Assembly (NCBI RefSeq): GCF_029958905.1
Contig: NZ_CP124614.1
Coordinates: forward strand, 2,542,001-2,606,000
Reading direction: 5' to 3'
DNA length: 64,000 nt
From: Vibrio sp. YMD68
Lineage (GTDB): Bacteria > Pseudomonadota > Gammaproteobacteria > Enterobacterales > Vibrionaceae
The notes beneath the pieces were generated by a model. It saw nothing but the letters and a program-made list of their open reading frames with translations, did no database searches and had not been told where the DNA came from. Positions 28,921-39,895 of the stretch are shown here, piece after piece. A program made the translations under genes and the position numbers. Each line of letters begins with the position of its first letter. Position 1 is the first letter of the stretch.

Positions 28921-29910
28921 CTAGTACTCTATTCCAACTTTTTGTAACTCTTGCTTAGCAATATCAGTGCCTATGGAAATATAGCCATCCTTTCTCACCA
29001 GTTCTTGTCCTTGGGCTGAAAAAACAAAACGGATGAATTCTCGCTCGATGGGTGTCAGAGGGCGATTCGGATGTTTATTTATGTATACGTACAAGTAGCG
29101 TGATAGTGGGTACTTACCTGAGAGAATATTATCATGGCTTGGAAAAATATAATCTTGGCCTACTTTCGAAATTGGAATCAGCTTAACACCTGACATTTGG
29201 TATCCGACGCCAGAATACCCTATCGTATTGATCGAGGAAGCGACCGATTGCACAACCGAAGCAGAACCTGGCTGTTCGTTGACGTTATTTTTAAAGTCCC
29301 CGCCACATAATGCGTTTTGTTTGAAATACCCATACGTGCCTGATACTGAGTTTCGTCCAAACAACTGCATTCGACGTTGTCCCCAATCAGAATCAATGCC
29401 CAATTGCGCCCAATTCGAGATAGGCTCATTTCCTCCGCAGCGCTGAGTGATTGAGAAAATACTGTCTAACTGAGAAAAATTAAGCCCCGTAATCGGGTTA
29501 TCTTGATGAACAAAAACACCGATCGCATCGATGGCCACTCTCAATTCCGTTGGCTTGTACCCATGCTCACGCTCAAAAGCCTCGATTTCACGGTTGCGCA
29601 TCGGGCGGCTCATTGGACCAAACTGCGCCGTGCCTTCAGTTAGTGCCGGTGGCGCTGTTGATGATCCTGACGCCTGAACTTGCGCGTTAATACTAGGATA
29701 GTGCCGCTCGAACTCTTCCACCCATAACGTCGTCATTCCAGCCAAAGTATCCGACCCCACTGAAAAGATGTTGCCAGAGAGACTGGGGACTTTTTGGTAA
29801 GGCTTTAACTCAAGAGGCTTTAGAAAAAGAGGTTTAGACTCCATTGCCTGCGCTTTTACAACGACACCAAACAAGCTCAATATCAGCATGATAGACGCTA
29901 GGTGCTTCAT
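28921..29910 (-). CDS. pstS: Phosphate-binding protein PstS
   Basis: This is a 329-residue periplasmic phosphate-binding protein. The signal peptide is MKHLASIMLILSLFGVVVKAQA. Phosphate-binding motifs GSDTLAGMTTLWVEEF, QASGSSTAP and FGRNSVSGTYGYFK are present. It captures phosphate for PstC/PstA. It lies directly after phoR (49 bp gap, no Pho box seen there), so it may be co-transcribed with phoBR, and is followed by a 166-bp gap before pstC. Confidence 0.94.
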   Translation of the reverse strand: MKHLASIMLILSLFGVVVKAQAMESKPLFLKPLELKPYQKVPSLSGNIFSVGSDTLAGMTTLWVEEFERHYPSINAQVQASGSSTAPPALTEGTAQFGPMSRPMRNREIEAFEREHGYKPTELRVAIDAIGVFVHQDNPITGLNFSQLDSIFSITQRCGGNEPISNWAQLGIDSDWGQRRMQLFGRNSVSGTYGYFKQNALCGGDFKNNVNEQPGSASVVQSVASSINTIGYSGVGYQMSGVKLIPISKVGQDYIFPSHDNILSGKYPLSRYLYVYINKHPNRPLTPIEREFIRFVFSAQGQELVRKDGYISIGTDIAKQELQKVGIEY

Positions 29911-29959
29911 GAATACTCCATCAACTTTTTGTTTTCCTGCTCACTTCTCACGGCCAACA

Positions 29960-31261
29960 TCAATCAACTTTTATCAAGCGACTTGGCAGCGTGAACGAGA
30001 ACTTACTGCCTACACCAACGACGCTTTGAATTTCTAAATGCGCATCATGGTGGGTGAGCGCATGCTTCACGATAGCAAGCCCTAAACCGCTGCCTCCTGT
30101 ATCTCTCGAACGGGCTTTATCGACTCGATAAAAACGCTCGGTTAAACGATGAAGATGTTGCGGTTCGATGCCATCACCACTGTCTTCCACTTCAAGACAA
30201 GCCCCTTGAGCGGTTTTAAACCAGCGTACTTTAATCTGAGCGCCAGGCTCTGTGTATTTCACCGCGTTGTAAACAAGATTAGAAATAGCACTTCGAATTT
30301 GGTCTTCATCAGCATAGATCCGCAGCTTCGTATCCACTTTAAAATCGAGTTGATGAGCGTCGTCGCCACTTAAACTGGCGGCTTCTTTTTCGAGCACTTC
30401 CAGCATCGCAGGAACATCTACGACCTCTTCGAAATCATCCATCGGCGCAGCTTCTATCTTCGATAATGTCAGTAGCTGGCTGACGAGACTGTTCATACGA
30501 TTAAGCTGCTCAGTCATGACACCATGCGCCTTGCCCCACATTGGCCCTACCAGCATTTCAGGGTCTTCCGTCATCTCGAGGTAGCCACGCAGTACCGTCA
30601 TAGGTGTGCGTAATTCATGGGAAACATTGGCAAAGAAGTTGCGGCGCATTCCTTCAAGCTGTTTCAGTTGGGTGACATCACGTACCACCATCAAATGCTC
30701 ACCTTCTGTATAAGGCACAATACGAAGTTCAAGCATGCGCTCCACATTCAATGGCGAGCACATCTCTAATGGTTCCGAGAAGTCTTGTTTATTCAGGTAT
30801 TTAATGAAATCAGGAGTACGAATAAGATTAGAGATGGGTTGCCCAGAATCATCTGGCCACTTGAAACCTAAAAGATGTTGAGCAAGTTTATTACACCAAA
30901 CGATATTGCCTTCACCACGAAACACCACCACCGCATCGGGCAGTGACTCTGCACCATTACGGAAACGTCGAATCAAATTCGTCAGTTCTTTGCGTTTTTT
31001 CCGTTGACGCTGTTGCAAGCGATAAATGCCATTAAACAGCGATTCCCAGTTACCACTGCCAGACGGTGGCGTCAGTCGTTTTTCATCCCACAACCATGCA
31101 GACAGCCTCATCTGATTATGAAGGTGCCACAAAAGCTGCAAAACCGTGGCAGCTAATAGCAACCACGGCATATATCCAAATATCCACCCGACCAAAACCC
31201 ACGGGGTGTAAAAAAAAGCCAGCTCCCAAGCTAGCCTTTTCCAGGTTAATTTTTCAACCAT
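29960..31261 (-). CDS. phoR: Phosphate regulon sensor kinase PhoR
   Basis: This is a 433-residue membrane histidine kinase. Two N-terminal membrane segments (about 10-45) lack a large periplasmic domain, as in E. coli PhoR. A PAS domain (about 98-190) precedes the phosphorylated H-box ([16 protein letters not shown]) and the ATPase domain with N-box [24 protein letters not shown] and [11 protein letters not shown]. It phosphorylates PhoB when phosphate is low. It is 84 bp downstream of phoB. Confidence 0.96.
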   Translation of the reverse strand: MVEKLTWKRLAWELAFFYTPWVLVGWIFGYMPWLLLAATVLQLLWHLHNQMRLSAWLWDEKRLTPPSGSGNWESLFNGIYRLQQRQRKKRKELTNLIRRFRNGAESLPDAVVVFRGEGNIVWCNKLAQHLLGFKWPDDSGQPISNLIRTPDFIKYLNKQDFSEPLEMCSPLNVERMLELRIVPYTEGEHLMVVRDVTQLKQLEGMRRNFFANVSHELRTPMTVLRGYLEMTEDPEMLVGPMWGKAHGVMTEQLNRMNSLVSQLLTLSKIEAAPMDDFEEVVDVPAMLEVLEKEAASLSGDDAHQLDFKVDTKLRIYADEDQIRSAISNLVYNAVKYTEPGAQIKVRWFKTAQGACLEVEDSGDGIEPQHLHRLTERFYRVDKARSRDTGGSGLGLAIVKHALTHHDAHLEIQSVVGVGSKFSFTLPSRLIKVD

Positions 31262-31345
31262 TTATATCCTCGGACAACCGTCCTTTGGCTCCAAGCTCAT
31301 CGTTGGCCTAAAGCCTCAATCATTTAAATACAAAGCTTATAAATA

Positions 31346-32035
31346 CTAAGCTTTGGTTGAGAAGCGGTAGCCTGCTCCTCGAACCGTTTGAATTAATTTA
31401 TCATGTCCAGCATTCTCTAATGCTTTTCGCAATCGACGAATATGAACATCTACCGTGCGATCTTCAACGTAAACATTGGTGCCCCAAACGTTGTTAAGCA
31501 GCTGCTCTCGGCTATAAACGCGCTCTTGGTGAGTCATAAAGAAATGCAACATCTTAAATTCGGTAGGCCCCATATCCAGCGGCGAATCACCCGCCATTAC
31601 GCGGTGGGAAACCGGATCAAGTCGCAACCCTTGAACGTCTATAACGTCTTCAAGTGCCGTTGGTGTAACACGACGAATCACAGCCTTGAGTCTCGCGACC
31701 AACTCTTTGGGTGAAAACGGTTTAGTAATGTAATCATCAGCACCGACTTCAAGACCGCGAACTTTATCCTCTTCCTCACCACGAGCCGTGAGCATCACAA
31801 CAGGAATATTACGGGTCAGTTCTTCGCGCTTCATATGTTTAATAAAATTGATACCGCTACCACCGGGTAGCATCCAATCTAAAAGAACAAGATCGGGAAA
31901 GGGTTCTGCGAGCTTAACCACAGCAGTATCATAATCTTCCGCTTCTACCGCTTGGTAACCTTTTTGCTCAAGAACAAAGCACAGCATTTCACGAATCGGT
32001 GCTTCATCTTCAACAACTAGAATCCTTCTAGACAT
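31346..32035 (-). CDS. phoB: Phosphate regulon response regulator PhoB
   Basis: This is a 229-residue OmpR-type response regulator. The receiver domain has the acidic pocket (VEDE), phospho-acceptor aspartate in [10 protein letters not shown], and lysine in TKPFSPKEL. The C-terminal winged helix ([33 protein letters not shown]) binds Pho boxes. It is the first gene of the phosphate cluster, preceded by a candidate Pho box at 32111-32128 that would allow autoregulation. Confidence 0.97.
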   Translation of the reverse strand: MSRRILVVEDEAPIREMLCFVLEQKGYQAVEAEDYDTAVVKLAEPFPDLVLLDWMLPGGSGINFIKHMKREELTRNIPVVMLTARGEEEDKVRGLEVGADDYITKPFSPKELVARLKAVIRRVTPTALEDVIDVQGLRLDPVSHRVMAGDSPLDMGPTEFKMLHFFMTHQERVYSREQLLNNVWGTNVYVEDRTVDVHIRRLRKALENAGHDKLIQTVRGAGYRFSTKA

Positions 32036-32110
32036 AATTTAATAACCTTGTGTATGAAATTAACGAGAGGGTCTACCCCTTTGCAACTGTAGGCATTATT
32101 ACCAGTAATT

Positions 32111-32128
32111 ATGACACTTTTGTGACCT
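32111..32128 (-). promoter_or_regulatory. Pho box upstream of phoB
   Basis: The minus strand reads AGGTCAC-AAAA-GTGTCAT, which I score as 14 of 18 matches to the PhoB box consensus. It lies 76 bp before the phoB ATG. Confidence 0.6.
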
Positions 32129-32285
32129 TTGAAAACAAATTTTCATATAACTTTCGCCCGATGTTCATATATGTAGAGTGCATTCAAACATTGGCCTCCA
32201 TTTACACGTAATCATTCTCTCGCTGTCTCTTGAGGGAAGTTTGGTGCCGGCTAAGAAAAAATTAGTACCTGTTAGGTAAAGTTTT

Positions 32286-32313
32286 TTGCACACAGACTAA
32301 GACAACCTATAAA
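32286..32313 (+). promoter_or_regulatory. Sigma-70 promoter for rdgC
   Basis: TTGCAC and TATAAA are separated by 16 bp, 45 bp before the rdgC start. The rest of the 323-bp phoB-rdgC gap shows only the Pho box. Confidence 0.5.
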
Positions 32314-32358
32314 AAATTGCCTATTATGACCGACTCAATTCCTGCCTAGAGAAAAAAT

Positions 32359-33273
32359 ATGTGGTTTAAAAACTGTCTGGTTTATCGCTTCAATCGCGAT
32401 ATTGAATTCAATGCTGACCAGCTAGAGAAGCAACTTGAAGAATTCCGTTTTACGCCGTGCGGCAGTCAGGATAAGCAAAAATTTGGCTGGGTGACGGCAA
32501 TGGGGAGACATGGCGATATGATGACCCATGTGTCTGAAAACCGTATTCTGATCTGCGCGAAAAGAGAAGAAAAAATGCTTCCCGCTTCGGTGATCAAAGA
32601 GTCACTGAATGCAAAAATAGAAACAATGGAAACCGCTGAAGGTCGCCCTCTGAAAAAATCAGAAAAAGACAACCTTAAAGAAGACATCATCATTGATCTT
32701 CTTCCGAGAGCATTTAGCCGCAGCAACCACACGTTCGTGCTTATTCTGCCAAAAGAAGGCTTTATCCTGGTGGATGCGAGCAGCTACAAAAAAGCCGAAG
32801 ATGTATTGGCATTGCTGCGTAAAACGATGGGCAGCTTACCTGTCATCCCTGCCATTCCAGAACAAGCCGTTGAAACAACGTTAACGGAATGGGTAAAAAC
32901 GGGGAATACCCCGCAAGGCATCACTTTATTGGATGAAGCCGAACTAAAATCCGTTTTAGAAGATGGTGGAATCATTCGCTGTAAGAAACAAGAGCTCAGT
33001 GCAGACGAGATTCAACATCATATCGAAGCTGATAAAGTCGTGACAAAACTGGCACTTAATTGGCAAGAACGTATTGAATTTTTGTTGGCAGAAGACGGCA
33101 GTATCAAACGCCTGAAGTTCTCGGATGACTTAAAAGATCAGAACGAAGACATTCCTCGCGAAGATCAAGCGGCTCGTTTCGATGCCGATTTCTCTCTGAT
33201 GTGTGGTGAGCTAAGTGCGTTCCTACCTAACCTGTACGAATCCTTGGGTGGATTACCTCATTCAGATGCCTAA
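32359..33273 (+). CDS. rdgC: Recombination-associated protein RdgC
   Basis: This is a 304-residue RdgC (start [18 protein letters not shown]. coli RdgC is 303). RdgC forms a ring-shaped dimer around DNA and restrains RecA activity. The gene is monocistronic, divergent from phoB, and ends in a strong terminator. Gene order phoB-rdgC is the arrangement I associate with Vibrio. Confidence 0.96.
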   Translation: MWFKNCLVYRFNRDIEFNADQLEKQLEEFRFTPCGSQDKQKFGWVTAMGRHGDMMTHVSENRILICAKREEKMLPASVIKESLNAKIETMETAEGRPLKKSEKDNLKEDIIIDLLPRAFSRSNHTFVLILPKEGFILVDASSYKKAEDVLALLRKTMGSLPVIPAIPEQAVETTLTEWVKTGNTPQGITLLDEAELKSVLEDGGIIRCKKQELSADEIQHHIEADKVVTKLALNWQERIEFLLAEDGSIKRLKFSDDLKDQNEDIPREDQAARFDADFSLMCGELSAFLPNLYESLGGLPHSDA

Positions 33274-33296
33274 TAGCGCCTCTAACGAGTAAACTG

Positions 33297-33323
33297 AAAA
33301 CCCTTCCTTGAGAAGGGTTTTTT
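33297..33323 (+). terminator. Rho-independent terminator after rdgC
   Basis: Stem AAAACCCTTC / GAAGGGTTTT (10 bp, 5-base loop) running into a T tract. Confidence 0.92.
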
Positions 33324-33418
33324 CTAGTCATTTGACTCATTTTAGCGTAAAATTCGCGCCCCTTTACTTCCATTCGGTGGGAGTAACCTGACTTGAGATC
33401 AGACTAGAGAAAGAAGCA

Positions 33419-35093
<1,675 letters not shown>

Positions 35094-35096
35094 CGA

Positions 35097-35127
35097 AACG
35101 CCGCTTATATTAAAGCGGCGTTTTTGT
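35097..35127 (+). terminator. Rho-independent terminator after yfhL
   Basis: Stem AACGCCGCTT / AAGCGGCGTT (10 bp, 6-base loop), followed by TTT. Confidence 0.93.
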
Positions 35128-35170
35128 TTCTTAACTCATCCTTTCTGTCGTTACTTATTTCTCGCGCTCG

Positions 35171-35206
35171 TTATTTCCGGCACTATTTATTTCCGACACT
35201 ATTTAT
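35171..35206. repeat. 16-bp tandem duplication across the oxidase subunit II stop codon
   Basis: TTATTTCCGGCACTAT is followed immediately by TTATTTCCGACACTAT. The second copy includes the stop codon at 35199-35201. Confidence 0.85.
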
Positions 35207-36191
35207 AGCTTAGTTCGGTCGCTTTACCTTTAAAAATGCGATAAACCGCAAAGGTATAGAGCAAAATCATCGGCATCACGAACATAGCGCCATAGCCAAC
35301 AATCAGCAGGGTCGCAGGGGAAGAAGCGGATTCCTGTGCCGTCATCAGACCCGGTACAACTTCCGGAAAAAAGCTATACGCCAGCCCCAAAAAGCTTAAT
35401 GCGAAAATCACCGTAACACCGAAGAATGGCCAGCGGACACCGAGATCATCGGTCATCGGTACCTGACGAAGATAGCGATCGACTAAGAATATAGTCACTA
35501 ATACGATCATGGGAATCGGTGCCAATAACAGCATTTCAGGGAAACTAAACCAACGCAGCGCAACTTGTTCGTTGACGATAGGATTAACCACACTGACCAC
35601 CAAAATGCCCAATGCGGCTACCCAACCAGCCCGTCTCGACCAATGTGCCGCTCGTATTTGCAACACACCTTCCGTTTTCAGTACTAGCCACGCGCCGCCG
35701 ATATAAACGTAAGCCGCTGTCACACATAAGCTACTCAATAGCGCAAAGCCTATCGCCTCGGTCGAATCTTCAAATCCCATAATGTAACGACCAACCATAT
35801 AACCCTGCGTCAGAGACGCAACCAGTGAACCGACTCTAAAACACCAATCCCATCGTTCTTTATGATCCGAAAGGGCTTTGGCACGAAAATCGAACGCAAC
35901 TCCACGCATGATCAATGCGATCAGCATGACCGCGGTTGGAAGGTAAAGCTCGGTCAATATCAAGCTATGGGCACTAGGAAAAGCAATTAACAAAATCCCA
36001 ACAGCCAAAACTAACCAGGTTTCATTCGCGTCCCAAAAGGGGCCAATGGACGCGATCATTCGGTCACGATGTTGTTCATTATTACTTGGCAACAGAATAC
36101 CGACACCCAAATCATAGCCATCCAGCACGGCGTACATAAACACGGAAAAACCGAGCAACAGTAAGTAAATTTCTGGTAAATGGTTGATCAT
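35199..36191 (-). CDS. cioB: bd-type quinol oxidase subunit II (CioB/CydB-like)
   Basis: This is a 330-residue polytopic membrane protein starting LPEIYLLLLGFSVFMYAVLDGYDLGVG, the conserved N-terminus of CydB-type subunits, followed by IGPFWDANETWLVLAVG. It supports the haem-bearing subunit I in oxidising quinol with oxygen. It overlaps subunit I by 4 bp. No small CydX-like gene follows. Length and sequence suit the cyanide-insensitive (Cio) branch rather than the longer E. coli CydB. Confidence 0.88.
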   Translation of the reverse strand: MINHLPEIYLLLLGFSVFMYAVLDGYDLGVGILLPSNNEQHRDRMIASIGPFWDANETWLVLAVGILLIAFPSAHSLILTELYLPTAVMLIALIMRGVAFDFRAKALSDHKERWDWCFRVGSLVASLTQGYMVGRYIMGFEDSTEAIGFALLSSLCVTAAYVYIGGAWLVLKTEGVLQIRAAHWSRRAGWVAALGILVVSVVNPIVNEQVALRWFSFPEMLLLAPIPMIVLVTIFLVDRYLRQVPMTDDLGVRWPFFGVTVIFALSFLGLAYSFFPEVVPGLMTAQESASSPATLLIVGYGAMFVMPMILLYTFAVYRIFKGKATELSYK

Positions 36192-37525
36192 GATACGACC
36201 TCTTGCTCTTTTGATGGCGCCTCGTGTGCGGCGATGTCTTTACGCGCTAAATAGAATAACGTGTGAATGTATGCCACTAGCAGGACCGCATAGATCGTTA
36301 AGTACATAAACAGCGATATCATGACACTACTGCTTGGTACTGTCGTCACCGCCTCTGATGTCCGCAACACGCCACTCACTAACCAAGGTTGACGCCCTAT
36401 TTCGGTAACGTACCAACCAGCTAATGTCGCCACCCACCCAGAGAAAGTCATTGCCACCACGGTATACAAATAAGGCTTGGGTAATGTTTTACCGCGAGAA
36501 AGGCGCAGCGCACCATACCAACTCACCAGTAACATCAAGACTCCCATTCCGACCATGACTCGAAAACCAAAGAAAAGTGGTTTGACCGGTGGATGGTCAG
36601 GAGCAAACTGGTTGAGCCCGACGATTTCACCATTCATGTCATGGGTTAAAATGAGACTGGCTAGATTAGGAATACCGACCTCAAAGTCGTTGCTGCGAGT
36701 CTCTTCATCTGGCCATGCGAACAACAGAAGTGGTGCACCTTGCTCGGTTTCCCAAACGCCTTCCATCGCCGCAATTTTGGCAGGTTGATGCTCTAATGTG
36801 TTTAAACCATGTAGATCGCCAATGAAGATTTGCAATGGAATAAACCCCGCTGCTGAAAATAGCGCGACCTTTAAACCTAACTTCGCAGCCCGATGACCCG
36901 GTTGTTTGATCGCTTGGTAAGCTGAGATGCCCGCGATTAAGAAGCTCGCCGTGAGTGCCGATGCCAACAAGGTATGCGCTAATCGGTAAGGCAGTGAGGG
37001 GTTTAGAATCACTTCTTTCCAGCTGGTGACATGAACGATGCCATCGATCACTTCATAACCACTCGGCGTGTGCATCCAACTGTTGAGCACCAATATCCAA
37101 AAAGCCGACATACTGGTTCCGATAGCAACCAAAACGGTCGCTAAGGTGTGAAACCAATCCGGCACTCGACCACGACCAAACAGCATCACCCCAAGAAAGG
37201 TCGCTTCCATAAAAAAGGCGGTCATCACTTCATAGCCAAGCAGAGGACCCGCAACATTGCCGACGCGCTCCATAAATCCTGGCCAATTGGTGCCAAATTG
37301 GAAGCTCATGGTAATGCCTGATACCACGCCAAGCGCGAAAGTCAGTGCAAAAATCTTGACCCAGAAGTAGTACACATCAAGCCAAACTGGCGCCTGGCTG
37401 CGGTTATAACGCCACTTAAAGAAAACCAGCATCCATGCTAATGCAATGGTGATGGTTGGAAAGAGTATATGGAAGCTAATATTGGTGGCGAATTGGATCC
37501 GCGACAACATGAGGGTATCTAACAT
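36188..37525 (-). CDS. cioA: bd-type quinol oxidase subunit I (CioA/CydA-like, short Q-loop)
   Basis: This is a 445-residue subunit I. Haem ligand H19 (SFHILFPTITIAL), the second histidine in LPYRLAHTLLAS, the quinol-site segment QPAKIAAMEGVWETEQGAP and the GRQPW motif are visible. The Q-loop is short, as in CioA, not the long form of E. coli CydA (522 residues). It acts in the inner membrane as a terminal oxidase that does not pump protons. A perfect FNR box lies about 100 bp upstream, pointing to control by oxygen. Confidence 0.9.
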   Translation of the reverse strand: MLDTLMLSRIQFATNISFHILFPTITIALAWMLVFFKWRYNRSQAPVWLDVYYFWVKIFALTFALGVVSGITMSFQFGTNWPGFMERVGNVAGPLLGYEVMTAFFMEATFLGVMLFGRGRVPDWFHTLATVLVAIGTSMSAFWILVLNSWMHTPSGYEVIDGIVHVTSWKEVILNPSLPYRLAHTLLASALTASFLIAGISAYQAIKQPGHRAAKLGLKVALFSAAGFIPLQIFIGDLHGLNTLEHQPAKIAAMEGVWETEQGAPLLLFAWPDEETRSNDFEVGIPNLASLILTHDMNGEIVGLNQFAPDHPPVKPLFFGFRVMVGMGVLMLLVSWYGALRLSRGKTLPKPYLYTVVAMTFSGWVATLAGWYVTEIGRQPWLVSGVLRTSEAVTTVPSSSVMISLFMYLTIYAVLLVAYIHTLFYLARKDIAAHEAPSKEQEVVS

Positions 37526-37626
37526 CTTTTGTCCTCAAACATTCTTCTCGCTCGGATGAGCGCGTTGCTGATGTAATTTAATTACGTCCAAAGGAGCGAA
37601 TTAGATCAATCGAGCACACTGTAAAA

Positions 37627-37640
37627 TTGATTTATATCAA
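37627..37640 (-). promoter_or_regulatory. FNR/ANR-type box upstream of cioAB
   Basis: TTGAT-TTAT-ATCAA is a perfect FNR palindrome about 100 bp before the cioA start, the nearest gene (mepA starts nearly 1.1 kb away). The rest of the 307-bp gap 37526-37832 is AT-rich and shows nothing else. Confidence 0.8.
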
Positions 37641-37832
37641 CTTTAGAAAAGAAAAGGACTAAAATAATCGTCTCAAAACACAACGATATGTATCTAAAAT
37701 TTACTAAATACCTGTATTTTGTAAGAAAAATAGCAAATAAAACACCAACTCGGTTTAACCTTAAAGAAGCATCGGCAATACTGAAATTAAGTTACACAAA
37801 ATTAACATTTCCATCTATTTAAAAATAGAAAA

Positions 37833-38738
37833 TTACTGATTTTGTAGAAGAGTTAAGCATTGTTCCGGCATCGGTTTAAGGCGTTTTTTATTCGGTTTCA
37901 ATTTTTCTTTCGGTTGGCTCATGGAAACCTTCTGCTGTGAAGCTTGCGGTTTCGGCTTCCAACTCGCCAGTTCCGCACCGCAACCATCGCCTTGTGGCGG
38001 TTCTTTTTGAGGTAGGCAAGCGGGATTCCCTTTCGGACATTTCAGGCGAACATGCATATGGTAGTGGTGGCCCCACCATGGGCGAACTTTCCGCAGCCAA
38101 GCACGTTCGAGACTCTGTTCGCTGTCACACAAGGTCTGTTTAATCACAGGGTGCACAAAGATCCGCGCTACCTGATCATCACTGGCTGCCATTTTTATCA
38201 GCTCAAAATGACGAGGCTCCCAATTCGATTGAGTCAATTGGTAATGTTTGATATCCACCACACTTAACGGTGTCGGTTCGGCTAACTGCGGCGCTGACAA
38301 AGGGGCATCGGCAAGGCGCAACCATATATCGATATCCAACCCCGTTTGATGGCTAGAATGTCCACTCGAAAAACGACCACCTTGTGGCAAGGATATGTCG
38401 CCAATTAAAATGCCACTATTGAGATCTCGCTTTGTCTGCTCAGCGAGGGTTTGAATAAAGTGAATTGCATTAGGGTGTCCGTAATAACGAGCTCTGTCAC
38501 GACGTAAAACTTGATAACCCTCGCCTTCCAGAGGAAGTGCTTTGGCTCCTGCTAGACAACCATTAGAGTAACTACCTATGGATTCCGTTGGATGAGAGGA
38601 TGGTAAACGCTTTAATTCCCATTGGGTCGTTTTGAATGTATTAGTTGCTTTGAAGGTATTAGTTACTTCGGTGGCATAAGCGAAACCTGTCAGTGTGGCC
38701 AGTAGCAGCCCAAGAAATACTCTTTGCCATTCACCCAT
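37833..38738 (-). CDS. mepA: Penicillin-insensitive murein endopeptidase MepA
   Basis: This 301-residue periplasmic zinc peptidase cuts D-alanyl-meso-diaminopimelyl cross-links of peptidoglycan. A signal peptide (about 1-22) is followed by zinc and catalytic motifs SSHQTGLDIDIW and WGHHYHMHVRLKCP of the LAS fold. The N-terminus of the mature protein contains a duplicated TNTFKA/TNTFKT (26-37) from an 18-bp tandem repeat. The C-terminus is basic. It stands alone between cioA and secF. Confidence 0.93.
   Translation of the reverse strand: MGEWQRVFLGLLLATLTGFAYATEVTNTFKATNTFKTTQWELKRLPSSHPTESIGSYSNGCLAGAKALPLEGEGYQVLRRDRARYYGHPNAIHFIQTLAEQTKRDLNSGILIGDISLPQGGRFSSGHSSHQTGLDIDIWLRLADAPLSAPQLAEPTPLSVVDIKHYQLTQSNWEPRHFELIKMAASDDQVARIFVHPVIKQTLCDSEQSLERAWLRKVRPWWGHHYHMHVRLKCPKGNPACLPQKEPPQGDGCGAELASWKPKPQASQQKVSMSQPKEKLKPNKKRLKPMPEQCLTLLQNQ
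38631..38666 (-). repeat. 18-bp in-frame tandem duplication in mepA
   Basis: Two near-identical 18-bp units (differing at two bases) encode TNTFK twice, just after the signal peptide. Confidence 0.85.
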
Positions 38739-38870
38739 GTTCCCTCTCTTAAATCCACCGTACGATAAAAACCATAGAATAAAGTCAGCCTAAAAACTGG
38801 ACACTAAAAGAATACACTACTCTCCAAAAACATAACGCCTTAGGGCTAAGATTATCACTTTTAACCACAA

Positions 38871-38898
38871 AAAAAGCTGCCAGTTTCCTAGCAGCTTT
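38871..38898 (-). terminator. Rho-independent terminator after secF
   Basis: Stem AAAGCTGC (38873-38880) / GCAGCTTT (38891-38898). On the minus strand the T run follows the stem, 36 bp after the secF stop. Confidence 0.88.
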
Positions 38899-38933
38899 GA
38901 CTTTTATTCGTTGTGAAACTTAGCTCAAACGCC

Positions 38934-39881
38934 TTATGGCATTTCATCCAAGTCTTCACCTTCTTTCTCAACTTGCGGTGGCATTAGATGCTCTTTCTGG
39001 ATACCCAGTTTCAATGCTAATGCTGAAGCAACGTAGATTGAAGAGTAAGTACCTACAGTAATACCTAATAGCAACGCTAACGCAAAACCATGAATCATCG
39101 CTCCGCCTTGAGTAAACAGCGCAATAACCACAAATAATGTAGTACCTGAAGTGATCAAGGTACGACTCAAGGTCTGAGTAATAGAGTTATTCATAACCTC
39201 AGGCGGTTCACCGTTACGCATCTTACGGAAGTTTTCACGGATACGGTCAAATACAACGATAGTATCATTGAGTGAGTACCCGACGACCGTCAGCAATGCT
39301 GCGACGATGGTTAAGTCCACTTCAATTTGCAATAACGAGAAGATACCAAGTGTAATGATAACATCGTGTGCAAGAGCCATAACGGCACCCGCTGCCAAAC
39401 GCCATTCAAAACGGATAGAAACGTAGATCAAAATACAGATCAAAGAAGCAAGAATAGCAAGCCCCCCCGCTTCTGTTAGTTCGTCACCCACATTCGGACC
39501 AACGAACTCGATACGACGCATTTCAACGCTTTCCCCTGTGCCATCTTTAATAGCATCAAGGATTTGGTTACCTAACGTTTCGTTTGCAATACCGTCACGT
39601 GGACGAAGACGAACCATCACTTCACGTGCTGAACCGAAGTTCTGTACCGTTGCATCGCCAAAGCCTTCCGCTTCTAGCGCCCCTCGAATATCTTCCAGAT
39701 TAGCCGGTTGCTCAAAACCCACTTCAATCAGTGTACCGCCCGTGAAGTCTAAGCCCCAGTTCAGCCACTTGGTTGAAAGAGTAAAGATAGCAGCCGCGAT
39801 CATCACCAAAGAGAAAGCAAACGCCACTTTTGACCAACGCATAAAGTCGATCGTTTTCTCTGCTTTTAGAATTTGAAACAT
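38934..39881 (-). CDS. secF: Protein translocase subunit SecF
   Basis: This 315-residue membrane protein has six predicted membrane segments: first GWDFTGGTLIEV-type periplasmic start (LNWGLDFTGGTLIEVGF), then the signature SLNDTIVVFDRIRENF. With SecD it uses the ion gradient to pull secreted proteins out of SecYEG. It lies 14 bp after secD. Linkage to yajC suggests this is the housekeeping SecDF pair rather than the VemP-controlled SecDF2 known from marine vibrios. Confidence 0.96.
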   Translation of the reverse strand: MFQILKAEKTIDFMRWSKVAFAFSLVMIAAAIFTLSTKWLNWGLDFTGGTLIEVGFEQPANLEDIRGALEAEGFGDATVQNFGSAREVMVRLRPRDGIANETLGNQILDAIKDGTGESVEMRRIEFVGPNVGDELTEAGGLAILASLICILIYVSIRFEWRLAAGAVMALAHDVIITLGIFSLLQIEVDLTIVAALLTVVGYSLNDTIVVFDRIRENFRKMRNGEPPEVMNNSITQTLSRTLITSGTTLFVVIALFTQGGAMIHGFALALLLGITVGTYSSIYVASALALKLGIQKEHLMPPQVEKEGEDLDEMP

Positions 39882-39895
39882 AATAATTCCTAGCC

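Noticed and set aside
35094..35198. A CydX-like small subunit gene after the oxidase genes
   Set aside because: The 105-bp gap holds only a terminator and a tandem duplication; no small membrane frame is visible.
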